Source of the DNA: an uncultured Parvularculaceae bacterium
GTDB taxonomy: Bacteria > Pseudomonadota > Alphaproteobacteria > Caulobacterales > Parvularculaceae
Assembly: GCA_947259375.1 (NCBI GenBank)
Contig: CAMYLZ010000025.1
Location: forward strand, 372,001-436,000
Direction: 5' to 3'
DNA length: 64,000 bases
Part shown: positions 1 to 8,720 of the stretch, in pieces
Numbering within the stretch: position 1 is the first letter of the stretch
How the letters are laid out: every line of letters starts with the position of its first letter
Notes under the pieces: generated by a model
What the model saw: the letters and a program-made list of their open reading frames with translations, nothing else
Told to the model about the DNA's origin: nothing
The model's database searches: none
Position numbers and translations under genes: made by a program

Positions 1-1
1 G

Positions 2-757
2 GAAGCCGCTCTCGCCGCCAATGCGCTCAAGACGCAATTGATCGCCAATATGAGCCACGAGCTGCGCACCCCGCTCAATGGCGTCATCGGTTTTGCAAGC
101 ATCATGAAAGACGAGATCTTCGGCGCGCATGCGACGCCGGAATACAAGGAATATGCACTGAACATTCATGATAGCGGCACGCGCCTGCTTGGCCTCGTCA
201 ACAATATGCTGAATATCGCAAAGCTTGACGCGGGCGAGTTTGAGATCGCCAAAAACCCGGCGGCGATTGATGAGATCTTTGAAAAGGCGCTCGCCAGTAG
301 TCGCCGCGATATCGAACGGCGCGCCGCCGCCGTTGTTGCGGATGTTCAGCAAGGATTGCCGGATGCGATGATCGACGCCAGCGTCATTCACGAAATGCTG
401 CTTCAGCTTTTGTCGAACGCGCTGAAATTCACTGGCGACAATGCCCGCGTGGATTTGCGCGCTCGCGATGAGGGCGGCGCGCTGGTCGTCGAAGTCGAGG
501 ATAATGGTTGCGGCGTCGACCCGGCCATGCTGCCAAAACTGACCCGTGTTTTCTATCAGGCCAACAGCACGCTGAACCGCAGCCATGAAGGGGCCGGTCT
601 TGGCCTTTATCTCGTGGCGAAATTCGCCGCGCTTCATGGGGCGTCGCTGACGCTTGAAAGCCAGGCTGGCGGCGGGTTTCTTGCTCGCTTGCAATTCCCA
701 GCCGCATTCAAAAGCGCATCCGCCCGCAACGCGGCGCCCGCGCGGCTCGCCGGCTAG
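2..757 (+). CDS. Sensor histidine kinase, C-terminal part (PleC/DivJ/PdhS type)
   Basis: The reading frame is open from the window edge, so the sensor domain lies upstream and only the kinase core is present. The phosphoacceptor helix carries SHELRTPLNG, with the phosphorylated His in this H-box, followed by GFASIMKDEIFG, a pattern typical of the PleC/DivJ/PdhS cell-cycle kinases of alphaproteobacteria. The ATPase domain follows in order: N-box LLSNALKF, G1 box EDNGCGV, F-box RVFYQAN and G2 box GAGLGLYL. The protein should autophosphorylate and pass the phosphate to a response regulator. No receiver domain follows; the protein ends about 50 residues after the G2 box. No partner regulator is visible in the window, so the pathway cannot be named. 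Confidence 0.9.
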   Translation, partial: EAALAANALKTQLIANMSHELRTPLNGVIGFASIMKDEIFGAHATPEYKEYALNIHDSGTRLLGLVNNMLNIAKLDAGEFEIAKNPAAIDEIFEKALASSRRDIERRAAAVVADVQQGLPDAMIDASVIHEMLLQLLSNALKFTGDNARVDLRARDEGGALVVEVEDNGCGVDPAMLPKLTRVFYQANSTLNRSHEGAGLGLYLVAKFAALHGASLTLESQAGGGFLARLQFPAAFKSASARNAAPARLAG

Positions 758-765
758 CCTCCCCA

Positions 766-812
766 TTGTTCTGCGAAGTCCGGACTGGCAGGGGCGGAGG
801 GGCTCGAACCCC
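766..812. repeat. 47-bp direct repeat, copy 1 (copy 2 at 882-928)
   Basis: Positions 766-812 and 882-928 are identical over 47 bp with an offset of 116 bp. The repeat covers the last part of tRNA-Trp (T-arm, acceptor 3' strand and encoded CCA) plus about 20 bp of its 3' flank. A repeated tRNA 3' end is the usual trace of site-specific integration at a tRNA gene, but no integrase is present here. Confidence 0.85.
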
Positions 813-870
813 TGTGCGCCTCCGGCGCACGAATCTTTAGAATCGGGGGGTCTGACCACCGAAACGTGGA
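786..870 (-). pseudogene. tRNA-like remnant sharing the tRNA-Trp 3' end
   Basis: On the minus strand this segment ends in the same T-arm, acceptor 3' strand and CCA as tRNA-Trp. Just 5' of the T-arm it has GTGCGCC-GGA-GGCGCAC, a perfect 7-bp hairpin like the long variable arm of a class II tRNA (Ser/Leu type), preceded by a GTGGTC D-arm-like segment. There is no 5' acceptor strand to pair with CGCCCCT, the anticodon-arm region has a mismatch and the loop lacks a clear U33. It is therefore read as a non-functional chimera or relic rather than a working tRNA. Confidence 0.4.
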
Positions 871-901
871 CATGCTTGCGCTTGTTCTGCGAAGTCCGGA
901 C

Positions 902-977
902 TGGCAGGGGCGGAGGGGCTCGAACCCCCGGCCCTCGGTTTTGGAGACCGATGCTCTACCAACTGAGCTACACCCCT
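902..977 (-). tRNA. tRNA-Trp (anticodon CCA)
   Basis: The reverse strand folds as a 76-nt tRNA: 7-bp acceptor stem AGGGGTG/CGCCCCT with one G-U pair, a D-arm GCTC...GAGC, anticodon arm TCGGT-CTCCAAA-ACCGA with anticodon CCA (complement of 942-944), and a T-arm with loop TTCGAGC. The 3' CCA is encoded (complement of 902-904) after discriminator G. It lies 64 bp downstream of lpxB on the same strand. In many alphaproteobacteria tRNA-Trp precedes secE-nusG; those genes are not here. Confidence 0.95.
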
Positions 978-1041
978 AGTCCGGACAGTTGCATTAAAGC
1001 CGTTAGACGCCGCATTCAATAGGGCTCCGGCCGTTTTTATC

Positions 1042-2178
1042 TCAACACCACTCAATAATCGCATCTGCGGCGCGCTCAGCCGCTGGGCCCTTCTCTCCGG
1101 CAAGCTGGCCGACAAGCGCCGGAAAGGCGGTAATCTGGGCATCGCGCGCAGGGCCGGGCTGAAGCAGCATTTCGAGCGCGTCAGCGACGTTCGCCGCCTT
1201 GAAATGCTGCTGGATGAATTCCGGCGCTACGGCCCTGCCTGCCGCGATATTGATGAGGGATGCGTAAGGCGTCGTCACGAATGAGCGCACATAGAGCCCG
1301 GTTAGCCAATCCATTTTGTAGCAGACGGCCATCGGCGTGCCATGAATGGCGAGCTCGGTCGTCACTGTGCCGGAAACGGCTAACGCCGCATCGGCGGCCG
1401 CAAAGGCGTCATAGCGCTCATCGGCATCTATGATGGTTACCGGCGGCGCCCAGCCTTTGATCATTTCCGGAATCAGTCCGGCGATGGCGGGCGCTGCGGC
1501 AATGACAATGCGCAATTCCGGCATGCGCACGGCGAGCCGGTTGACGATTTCCCCGAAACGCTCGTCATGCTGCGCGATTTCGCCGCGGCGGCTGCCCGGC
1601 AGAACGGCAAGCAGCGGGCCCGCGCCGATAGCATGGCGCTCGCGAAAATGCGCCCCGTCGCCGGGCTTCGCACGCGCTTGTTGAAAGCCCGAATGGCCGA
1701 TAGCGCGCACCTTGGCGCCAAATTTCTCAATATACGGAACTTCAAATTCGAAAAGACACAGGACGCCGTCAAACAGGCGCGCCAGCGTCTTGCCGCGACC
1801 GGGCCGCGCCGCCCAGATTTGCGGCGAAACATATTTGAACCGTTTGATCGCTGGCGCACGCTTTTTGAGCTTTTCGGCGGCGAGGCGCGAGAATGACCAG
1901 CTATCGATGAAGATTGCTGCGTCCGGCGTGCTTTGCGCAGCCGCCTCGGTGAGTTTATTCGCGGCATTGATCGCGGCCGGCAAGGCGCGCAAGGCGGCGC
2001 TCGGGCCGATGACCGAAAACGGCGCAATGTCGAACAGGCTCTCGAGCCCCCGCGCGGCCAGCAAAGGCCCGCCGCAGCCAATGATCTCGAGGTCATCGCA
2101 ACGTGCGCGCAGCGCATCCACGAGCGCCGCCCCGAGCGCGTCGGCAGAAGGTTCAACGGCGCTGATCAGGAGTTTCAT
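1042..2178 (-). CDS. lpxB: Lipid-A-disaccharide synthase
   Basis: LpxB (glycosyltransferase family 19) joins UDP-2,3-diacylglucosamine to 2,3-diacylglucosamine 1-phosphate, giving the lipid A disaccharide at the inner face of the cytoplasmic membrane. The 378-residue product has the usual family length. It opens with MKLLISAVEPSAD and carries the family motifs YVSPQIWA near residue 117, LPGSRRGEI near residue 194 and SGTVTTELA near residue 268. It is the last protein gene of the minus-strand array: it starts 17 bp after lpxI, and LpxI makes one of its two substrates. A strong intrinsic terminator was not seen before tRNA-Trp, so the transcript may run into the tRNA. Confidence 0.96.
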   Translation of the reverse strand: MKLLISAVEPSADALGAALVDALRARCDDLEIIGCGGPLLAARGLESLFDIAPFSVIGPSAALRALPAAINAANKLTEAAAQSTPDAAIFIDSWSFSRLAAEKLKKRAPAIKRFKYVSPQIWAARPGRGKTLARLFDGVLCLFEFEVPYIEKFGAKVRAIGHSGFQQARAKPGDGAHFRERHAIGAGPLLAVLPGSRRGEIAQHDERFGEIVNRLAVRMPELRIVIAAAPAIAGLIPEMIKGWAPPVTIIDADERYDAFAAADAALAVSGTVTTELAIHGTPMAVCYKMDWLTGLYVRSFVTTPYASLINIAAGRAVAPEFIQQHFKAANVADALEMLLQPGPARDAQITAFPALVGQLAGEKGPAAERAADAIIEWC

Positions 2179-2195
2179 GGCGCAACCGTTTCGGC

Positions 2196-3035
2196 CTAAT
2201 TGGCCACTTCGTCAGGACGGAAACCATAGGCGAACATGCCGGCGTCATCGAGGGCCGATATCACCGCGTCCCGGTCGAGAATGATGGTTCTTTCCGCCTC
2301 GAAGGCAATGCCCGCCAGGCCCGCGTCTATCGCGCGGCGAACTGTTTCCGCGCCGATGGTCGGCAGGTCGGTGCGTAATTCCTGCCCCGGTTTCGGCCGT
2401 TTGACCAGCACGCCGCCGCGCCCGACGCCGCCCGGCAGGCGCGCGCAGCGCGCGAGCATCTCATCGGTGCCTTCCGCCGCTTCGATGGCCAGAACAAAGC
2501 CGCGCGCGACGACGGCCCCCTGTCCAACATCGAATTCCCCGAGCGCGGCGATGATCGCGGCGGCCTTGGCGATGTCGGCCCGATGATCCGTATCCGGTGC
2601 ATATTCGCCGAGCGCGCCTTGCGCGCCGACAAGACAGGCAACCACGCTTTGCGCCCCTATGACGGTGAAGCCCTCATCCTCTACCGTGCGGACCAGCACG
2701 TCGAGGATGCGGCCGTCGCCTTGCGTTGCCGCGGCGATGATCTTCGGCAGCAGCGACACGCCTTTCATGTCGGCCTTTAGGGCCTTGAAATCGGGACGCT
2801 TGACCAGCCCGGCGAAAACAACCGCATCGCAGTCCTCTCGCCGCAAGATTTTGAGGATTTTTCCGGCCTCGCCCATGCCGCATTCATCGCCCGGAAAAGC
2901 CGCGATCGCCTTGCCGGCAAATCCGCTGAGCCGGATCACGTGAAATGCGCGATTGCCGGTCGCGCAAGCATTGGCGATCTGAACCGGCAGGCCCCCGCCG
3001 CCCGCAATAATGCCGAGCTTGCGCCAGCCCGTCAT
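2196..3035 (-). CDS. lpxI: UDP-2,3-diacylglucosamine pyrophosphatase (LpxI type)
   Basis: LpxI hydrolyses UDP-2,3-diacylglucosamine to the 1-phosphate and UMP; it replaces LpxH in alphaproteobacteria. The start was placed at 3035, where ATGA overlaps the lpxA stop; this gives 279 residues, the usual length, beginning MTGWRKLGIIAGGGGLP. A longer in-frame extension to 3119 would run inside lpxA and is not needed. Family features visible are the N-terminal GGGGLP loop, a central EGFTVIGAQSV stretch and a C-terminal GIAFEAERTIILDRD segment. The overlap with lpxA and the short gap to lpxB imply coupled translation within the lipid A block. Confidence 0.93.
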   Translation of the reverse strand: MTGWRKLGIIAGGGGLPVQIANACATGNRAFHVIRLSGFAGKAIAAFPGDECGMGEAGKILKILRREDCDAVVFAGLVKRPDFKALKADMKGVSLLPKIIAAATQGDGRILDVLVRTVEDEGFTVIGAQSVVACLVGAQGALGEYAPDTDHRADIAKAAAIIAALGEFDVGQGAVVARGFVLAIEAAEGTDEMLARCARLPGGVGRGGVLVKRPKPGQELRTDLPTIGAETVRRAIDAGLAGIAFEAERTIILDRDAVISALDDAGMFAYGFRPDEVAN

Positions 3036-3823
3036 TTTCCAGAACGCTCGGGCGTCATCAAAGCGCGCGAGCCGCTGGTTTCGACGAATTCCAGCACCCG
3101 CACGACATACGGACAGCACCCATGTTCCTGTCGCACGACCTCGATGCGCTCACGAAACACGCCTTGATCTGAAAAAAGCAGTTTATAGGCGCTGCGAAGG
3201 TTGCCGATCGCCTCACGAGAGAAGTTCCGGCGTTTTAGCCCAACAAGGTTGAGCCCGACCAATTTCGCGTGATTGCCGACTGCCGATCCGAACGGAATAA
3301 TGTCCGACGTCACCGCCGCGCAGCCGCCGACAAACGCATATTCGCCGATGCGGCTGAACTGATGAATAGCGCACAGCCCGCCGAGAAACGCGTAGGATCC
3401 GACACAAACATGCCCGCCCAGCGTCGCGTTATTGGCGAATATCACCCGCTCACCGACAGTGCAGTCATGGGCGACATGCGCGCCGGTCATGAAAAAACCG
3501 CCCTCGCCAATGTGCGTGACGCCGCCGCCAGACGCCGTGCCGCGATTCATGGTGACATGTTCGCGGATGATATTATTGGCGCCGATAACCAGCTCGGTCG
3601 GTTCGTCCTTATACTGTAAATGTTGCGGCGCCCCGCCAAGCACCGAAAACGGATGCACGACCGTGCCCGCGCCGATCTGCGTGCGCCCCTCGATCACTAC
3701 ATGGCTTTTCAATACAACGCCGTCTTCGAGCGATGCGGACGGCCCTATTTGGCAATAGGGCCCGATCTCAACATCGCCGAGCGCGGCGCCGTCCTCGACA
3801 ATCGCTGTGGGATGGATCTTCAT
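3032..3823 (-). CDS. lpxA: Acyl-ACP:UDP-N-acetylglucosamine O-acyltransferase
   Basis: LpxA performs the first step of lipid A synthesis, moving a 3-hydroxyacyl chain from ACP to the 3-OH of UDP-GlcNAc. The 263-residue protein begins MKIHPTAIVEDGA and is built of hexapeptide repeats (left-handed beta helix) to about residue 190, followed by the helical C-terminal region. The catalytic His region GAHVAHDCTVG lies near residues 117-127 and HQFSRIGEYAFVGG follows. It starts 8 bp after fabZ and overlaps lpxI by 4 bp (ATGA). Confidence 0.96.
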   Translation of the reverse strand: MKIHPTAIVEDGAALGDVEIGPYCQIGPSASLEDGVVLKSHVVIEGRTQIGAGTVVHPFSVLGGAPQHLQYKDEPTELVIGANNIIREHVTMNRGTASGGGVTHIGEGGFFMTGAHVAHDCTVGERVIFANNATLGGHVCVGSYAFLGGLCAIHQFSRIGEYAFVGGCAAVTSDIIPFGSAVGNHAKLVGLNLVGLKRRNFSREAIGNLRSAYKLLFSDQGVFRERIEVVRQEHGCCPYVVRVLEFVETSGSRALMTPERSGK

Positions 3824-3831
3824 AAACCGGG

Positions 3832-4296
3832 CTAGACCGCTTGCGCCAGCATCGCAGAGTAATTGGCTTCGGCGACGCGCTTGCCGTCGACGGTCGCAAT
3901 GCCTTCGAATTTCCAGACGGGGGCTCGGCGCTGGACGGTTCGCACGGCGATGCGCAACTGGTCGCCGGGAACGACGGGCCGGCGGAAACGCGCCTTGTCG
4001 ATGCCCATGAACAAGACGACCTTGCCTTCAACATCCAACTCTTCGGTATAGGCGACATATGCGGCGGCGGACTGGGCCATGGCCTCGACGATCATCACGC
4101 CCGGCATCACCGGCTTTTGCGGGAAATGCCCTTGGAATATCGGCTCGCCATAAGAGACATTCTTGATCCCGACCGCGCCTTCGCCGGGCCTGATATCCAC
4201 CAGGCGATCGACAAGCATAATCGGATAGCGATGCGGCAGAAGCTGCATCAACTCTTCGACTTCAAGAACGCTCTTACCAGGTTCGATCTTCGCCAT
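3832..4296 (-). CDS. fabZ: 3-hydroxyacyl-[ACP] dehydratase FabZ
   Basis: FabZ dehydrates 3-hydroxyacyl-ACP in fatty acid elongation and so competes with LpxA/LpxD for the same pool. The hot-dog fold signature is clear: LLPHRYPIMLVDR and GHFPQKPVMPGVMIVEAMAQ, holding the catalytic His and Glu. Two starts are possible. The one chosen (4296, MAKIEPGK, 154 residues) has AAGGA upstream, though 12 nt away; an ATG at 4308 would add MGSP and overlap the lpxD stop by 8 bp with no room for a ribosome site. The lpxD-fabZ-lpxA order is the classical one. Confidence 0.94.
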   Translation of the reverse strand: MAKIEPGKSVLEVEELMQLLPHRYPIMLVDRLVDIRPGEGAVGIKNVSYGEPIFQGHFPQKPVMPGVMIVEAMAQSAAAYVAYTEELDVEGKVVLFMGIDKARFRRPVVPGDQLRIAVRTVQRRAPVWKFEGIATVDGKRVAEANYSAMLAQAV

Positions 4297-4300
4297 GGGG

Positions 4301-5299
4301 CTACCCATTCCTTTTCTTCGTCAGCCTCGACAGTGTCGAGGTTTCACGTAACCAATCCTTTACCGGCCGCGCCGGGATGCCGCCCCATTTTTCGCCTGCC
4401 GGCACATTGCGCATCAATCCGGCCTTCGCCGCCAGTTGCGCTCTATCGCCAATGGTCAAGTGATCCGCAAGCCCCACCTGTCCCCCGATCATGACGCCGT
4501 CGCCGATGACGCAACTGCCAGATATGCCTGTTTGCGCTGCAATAACAGTATAGCGCCCGATTTGCACGTTGTGGCCAATTTGCACAAGATTGTCGATTTT
4601 GACGCCGGCGCTGATCCCCGTATCGCCCAGCGCGCCGCGATCGATGGTGGTGTTCGCGCCGATTTCCACGTCATCGCCAATCATCACCCGGCCGAGCTGC
4701 GGCACCCGAATCAGCCCGTCCTGCGTCTCGACAAAGCCGAAGCCGGCCTGGCCGATTTGCGCGCCCGCACAGATATGACAGCGCGCGCCAAGCACGGCGT
4801 TCGTCACGGAAACGCCTGCCTCGATCACAGTATCATCGCCAATGACGACGCCCGGACCGATATAGACATGCGGACCGACCGTTGCGCCCTTTCCCAGAGT
4901 CGCGGTTGTCGCCACAACAGCCGCCTCGCTGATCGTCGCATGCGGGTGCGCTGACGGCGCCGCCGCGCCGGCGCCCTCGCGCAGGCGATGCAGGCGACTC
5001 GCGATTTTGGCGAATGCGGCGCGCGGAGACTGCGACACGGCGACCGCGCCATGCGGCGCAAGTTTCACCGCTATTTGCTCCGTCGTCAGACATAAGCCGA
5101 ATTCGCGCCCCGCCAGGACATCCGCAAGCGCCGGGTTCTCGCAATAAACGACATGGTCCGGCCGCCCTTCGGCCTCGCAAAGAGCAACGCTGGTCAGCAA
5201 CACATTGCGGTCGCCCGATAGCAACGACGCGCCGGTCAGGACGAGCGCGTCATGAACCGTCAACGGGTCGCATGTTTCAAAAAACCTGGGATCTGGCAT
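4301..5299 (-). CDS. lpxD: UDP-3-O-(3-hydroxyacyl)glucosamine N-acyltransferase
   Basis: LpxD adds the N-linked hydroxyacyl chain in the third step of lipid A synthesis. The start at 5299 gives [12 protein letters not shown] and 332 residues, the usual length; an in-frame extension to 5383 would pass through the terminator hairpin and was rejected. An N-terminal uridine-binding domain (to about residue 100) is followed by hexapeptide repeats such as GVVIGDD and [10 protein letters not shown], with the catalytic His in [10 protein letters not shown]. The stop overlaps the longer fabZ start. An intrinsic terminator between skp and lpxD suggests lpxD-lpxB may have their own promoter or be attenuated. 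Confidence 0.95.
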   Translation of the reverse strand: MPDPRFFETCDPLTVHDALVLTGASLLSGDRNVLLTSVALCEAEGRPDHVVYCENPALADVLAGREFGLCLTTEQIAVKLAPHGAVAVSQSPRAAFAKIASRLHRLREGAGAAAPSAHPHATISEAAVVATTATLGKGATVGPHVYIGPGVVIGDDTVIEAGVSVTNAVLGARCHICAGAQIGQAGFGFVETQDGLIRVPQLGRVMIGDDVEIGANTTIDRGALGDTGISAGVKIDNLVQIGHNVQIGRYTVIAAQTGISGSCVIGDGVMIGGQVGLADHLTIGDRAQLAAKAGLMRNVPAGEKWGGIPARPVKDWLRETSTLSRLTKKRNG

Positions 5300-5342
5300 C
5301 GCTGGTCTATTCGCCTGGATTGAAGAAATAACAGCATTGAAG

Positions 5343-5373
5343 AAAAAACGGCCGACGGAGACCGCCGGCCGTT
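5343..5373 (-). terminator. Intrinsic terminator after skp/ompH
   Basis: The stem AACGGCCG/CGGCCGTT spans 5347-5373, with an 11-nt loop that can pair further at its base. On the minus strand it is followed at once by a run of six T. It lies 23 bp beyond the skp stop and 43 bp before lpxD. Confidence 0.8.
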
Positions 5374-5396
5374 CGAAACTCATCCGGTGCGGCGCG

Positions 5397-6041
5397 CTAT
5401 TTCTTGTTGTTCGCTGCGTTCGCCTGATTTGCTTGCGCTTCGAGAATTCTCTTTTCGATCTCCGCCAGCGAGATTTTCTGGACTTCTACTTTCGGAAACT
5501 TCTTGTCCAAAGCAGCGATAACTTCTTGTGTTATGTCCGTCTCCGGGGCGGCATACATGACCGCCGACCGGTCAAGCAGAACCGTCGCGCCGCGGCGGTC
5601 GACGATCTCCTTCAGGATCGGCTGGCTTTCGATGAGGATCTGTTCCTGCGCGCGTTGGACGACGCCGGAGAATGCCTGTTCCATAATCTGCACGCGCTGC
5701 GGCAGACCATATTGGGAACGCACGGCCAGATCCTGCTCGGTTTTCTGGCGCACCTCATCCGACATCAGCGATGCGTTTTTCTGAAAACTCTCGATTTCTT
5801 TCTTAAGCTTGTCCGCTTCGGCCTCGAGCTCTTTTTCCACGCTGCCTTTGAGCGACTCGGCCTGATCGGGAATTGTCTTGCCCGCTTTGGACTGCGCGAT
5901 CACCTGCGCCCGATTGACGATAAGAATGACGGGCGCTTTTCCGTCGCTCTGCGCTTCGGCCTCGTTCACAAACGATCCGCCGATAAATCCAGCAGCAGCC
6001 AGCGCCACAGCGCCGGTCATTGCAATAATCTGCTTTTTCAT
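5397..6041 (-). CDS. skp: Periplasmic chaperone of the Skp/OmpH family
   Basis: Skp-type chaperones hold unfolded outer-membrane proteins in the periplasm and hand them to BamA. The 214-residue product starts [20 protein letters not shown], an N-terminal signal peptide, with cleavage likely after the Ala-rich stretch near residue 30. The mature part contains long charged helices (for instance [19 protein letters not shown]), as expected for the tentacle-like coiled coils of the trimer. It starts 15 bp after bamA, its functional partner, and is followed by a terminator. Confidence 0.9.
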   Translation of the reverse strand: MKKQIIAMTGAVALAAAGFIGGSFVNEAEAQSDGKAPVILIVNRAQVIAQSKAGKTIPDQAESLKGSVEKELEAEADKLKKEIESFQKNASLMSDEVRQKTEQDLAVRSQYGLPQRVQIMEQAFSGVVQRAQEQILIESQPILKEIVDRRGATVLLDRSAVMYAAPETDITQEVIAALDKKFPKVEVQKISLAEIEKRILEAQANQANAANNKK

Positions 6042-6056
6042 GCCCTTACCTCTACC

Positions 6057-8711
6057 TTAAAAGCTCGTCCCAGCGCTGAAGCGGAAGCCCTCTGTCCGAT
6101 CATAGTCTTCTTTCAGCAAAATTTCAGCAAAATCAAATCGTACCGGCCCAAATGGCGAATCCCAACTGATGGTCACGCCAGCTGTCACGCGCAAGGACAA
6201 ATCGTCCTGGATCGGGGCCAGATCGCCGATCCCGTCGCCATCCGTATCGATAAAAAAGGAAGGATCGTTATTCAAGGCCTTCGTGGCGCTATCAACCAGT
6301 CCGACCGTACCGAAATCGCTGAATAATGCAGCGCGAATGCCATATTCCGGCGGCAATGGCAGCGGCAGCAGGATTTCCGCCGTGCCGATCGCATAGGCCT
6401 TGGCGCCGATCGACTGGCCGCGAATATTGCCGCTTCTGTCACGGTTGGGAATAACCCCGGCGCCTGTCGGAACGCCATTCGCGTCCGTAATCCGGGCCCC
6501 GGAAATAAACCGGGGACCAACGCCGGCGACCTCAAATCCGCGGAAAGTCGACGCGCCTTCGAAGAAACGGTCCGACAAACGCACTGAATCGCCCGCATAG
6601 CCGTCAATATATCCCGCACGGCCTTTCAGCGCGCCGATGAATTTGCCGATGATCGGGTGGTAGTACGCGCCCGAAAACTCCGTCTGGTAGTAATTCACGT
6701 CGCCGCCAAGGCCGGCAACGCTGACCGTGCCGCCCGCACGCCAGCCGCGGCTCGGGGTGATCGGATCGTTGCGCTTGTCGAAGGACAGGCTGAAACCGAC
6801 CAGCGACGTCAGGAATGTACCGCGCGATTCACATGTCGGGCTTAAAAACGCGCTGACTTCGTCGCAAGGCTGCCGATTGAACAAAAATAGTTGCTCGTCA
6901 TCGGTTCCGGTAATCGGATCGCCATTATTGTCGAACGCCGGCTCGAGCGTGAAATCAGAGCCGGCCACCAAAATCGTCGTCGGGTCGAAAGCCGCCGCCA
7001 CCAGCGACGTTGTCCGGTCGATACGCACCTTATCCCGCGTGAACAGGTAATTCAGCCCGCCGCGGCCATATTCTGACACCTGGAAGCCGGCATTCAGGCC
7101 GAAGCCGATCCGGTCGCGGACAAAGCCCGATTCACGGAAATCGGTACGCTGGTTGAACAACGAACCGCCCGCCGCAAGGTTTCGGTCAAGGAAATAGGGC
7201 TGGGTGAACCGCAGATCGACCTGCCGCGTGCGTGAACTCGCCTGTATCCGGAACCGCAGGAACTGCCCGCGCCCCATCAAATTGCGCTCTTCAACCGATA
7301 GATCGACGATGAAGTTTTCGGTCGATGAAATACCGACGCCGACGCTGAACGAACCGGTCGAGCGCTCTTCGACCGATACGTCGAGTTCAGTCCGGTCGGG
7401 CGCCGAACCCGGCTTTTCCTCGATCTCGACATTGCCGAAATAACCGAGCGAACGCACGCGGGCCCGCGAGCGGTCTACGAGCACGCGGTTGAACGCATCG
7501 CCTTCCGCAATGCGGATCTCGCGCCGGATGATCTTGTCGAGCGTACGGACATTGCCCTTGATATTGATCCGCTCGACATAAACGCGGGGCCCTTCATTGA
7601 CTTCGAATGCAACGTCAATGGTGTTCGATTCTGCGTGCCGGGTGAGGCGCGGATTGACATCAACGAAAGCATAGCCGGTCGCACCAGTCGCGAAGGTAAT
7701 CGATTCGACCGATTTTTCGACCTTGTCAGAGTCGAAAATCTGGCCTTCGCGCATCGGGACGAACCGGGTCAGGGCGTCGCCATCGAGCTTGGCGAGCGTG
7801 GTTTTCACGCGAACTTCGCCAACCGTATATTTGGGGCCCTCTTCAACCGTAAAGGTGATGAAAAAGTCCTTGCGGTCCGGCGTCAGTTCCGCGACCGCCG
7901 AGACCACCGAAAAGTCGGCATAGCCATTCTGGCCGTAATGCTGGCGCAACAGTTCGCGCTCAAATTCGAGGCGGTCGGGGTCGTAATTGTCGAAGCTGGT
8001 GAAAAAGCGCCACCAGCGGCTTTCCTTGGTCAGGATGACGCCGCGCAGCTCATTATCGGTGAACACTTCGTTGCCGATGAAATTGACTTTCGCGATGCCG
8101 GTCTTCGGTCCCTCATCGATTTCGTAAATCACGTCGATGCGGTTTTGCGCCAGCGGCGTGACTTTTGGCGTCACTGTCGCGGCGAAGCGGCCCTTGGCGC
8201 GATAAAGCTCGATGATCTTCTGGACATCCGCCTGCACTTTTGCGCGGGTGTAAATGCCGCGCGGCGCAAGCTGGATCTCCTCGGTGATCTTGTCTTCCTT
8301 GAGCTTGCGATTTCCTTCGAACAGCACCCGGTTGACGATCGGGTTTTCAATGACCTCGATCAAGAGGACGCCGCTCGGCTGCATTTCAAGCTTCACGTCG
8401 GAGAACAGTCCGGTCCGGAACAGCGTCTTGAGCGAGATGTCGAGCAGTTCTTCATCCGCCGGCATGCCCGCCTGAACCGGCAAATAGGATGCAACCGTAT
8501 CCGGTTCGATACGCTGGTTGCCGGTTACCGTGATGCCTTGAATGATCGGCGGCGGCGCTTCATTAAACAGGCTAGGCGCAACCGCGCCGCCCTGTTGCGG
8601 CGGCTGCGCCGCCGGTTGTTGCGCCGAAGCGACTGTTACTGACACCGCAATTGCTGCGATCGCTATCCCGAAATTGCGTATCACGCCGCCCCCCGACTTG
8701 TACAAACCCAT
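6057..8711 (-). CDS. bamA: Outer membrane protein assembly factor BamA
   Basis: BamA is the central channel of the beta-barrel assembly machine in the outer membrane. The 884-residue product has an N-terminal signal ending near ASAQQ, then POTRA domains starting at IIQGITVTGNQRIEPDTV (about residue 57) and spanning roughly residues 55-450, then a 16-strand barrel. Barrel landmarks include RGFEVAGVGPR, the conserved loop RGF motif, and the C-terminal strand ending GFRFSAGTSF with a terminal Phe, the insertion signal. It starts 9 bp after rseP. Overall length is somewhat above the E. coli protein, with longer barrel loops. Confidence 0.96.
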   Translation of the reverse strand: MGLYKSGGGVIRNFGIAIAAIAVSVTVASAQQPAAQPPQQGGAVAPSLFNEAPPPIIQGITVTGNQRIEPDTVASYLPVQAGMPADEELLDISLKTLFRTGLFSDVKLEMQPSGVLLIEVIENPIVNRVLFEGNRKLKEDKITEEIQLAPRGIYTRAKVQADVQKIIELYRAKGRFAATVTPKVTPLAQNRIDVIYEIDEGPKTGIAKVNFIGNEVFTDNELRGVILTKESRWWRFFTSFDNYDPDRLEFERELLRQHYGQNGYADFSVVSAVAELTPDRKDFFITFTVEEGPKYTVGEVRVKTTLAKLDGDALTRFVPMREGQIFDSDKVEKSVESITFATGATGYAFVDVNPRLTRHAESNTIDVAFEVNEGPRVYVERINIKGNVRTLDKIIRREIRIAEGDAFNRVLVDRSRARVRSLGYFGNVEIEEKPGSAPDRTELDVSVEERSTGSFSVGVGISSTENFIVDLSVEERNLMGRGQFLRFRIQASSRTRQVDLRFTQPYFLDRNLAAGGSLFNQRTDFRESGFVRDRIGFGLNAGFQVSEYGRGGLNYLFTRDKVRIDRTTSLVAAAFDPTTILVAGSDFTLEPAFDNNGDPITGTDDEQLFLFNRQPCDEVSAFLSPTCESRGTFLTSLVGFSLSFDKRNDPITPSRGWRAGGTVSVAGLGGDVNYYQTEFSGAYYHPIIGKFIGALKGRAGYIDGYAGDSVRLSDRFFEGASTFRGFEVAGVGPRFISGARITDANGVPTGAGVIPNRDRSGNIRGQSIGAKAYAIGTAEILLPLPLPPEYGIRAALFSDFGTVGLVDSATKALNNDPSFFIDTDGDGIGDLAPIQDDLSLRVTAGVTISWDSPFGPVRFDFAEILLKEDYDRTEGFRFSAGTSF

Positions 8712-8720
8712 GCCGCCGCC

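Noticed and set aside
786-870. Possible amber suppressor tRNA (CTA in the loop) that could read the TAG at 59301
   Set aside because: The acceptor stem has no 5' partner, the anticodon stem is mismatched and U33 is missing, so a functional tRNA is very unlikely; the link would be coincidence.
7635-8642. 335-residue plus-strand open frame
   Set aside because: Antisense to bamA; composition typical of a shadow frame.
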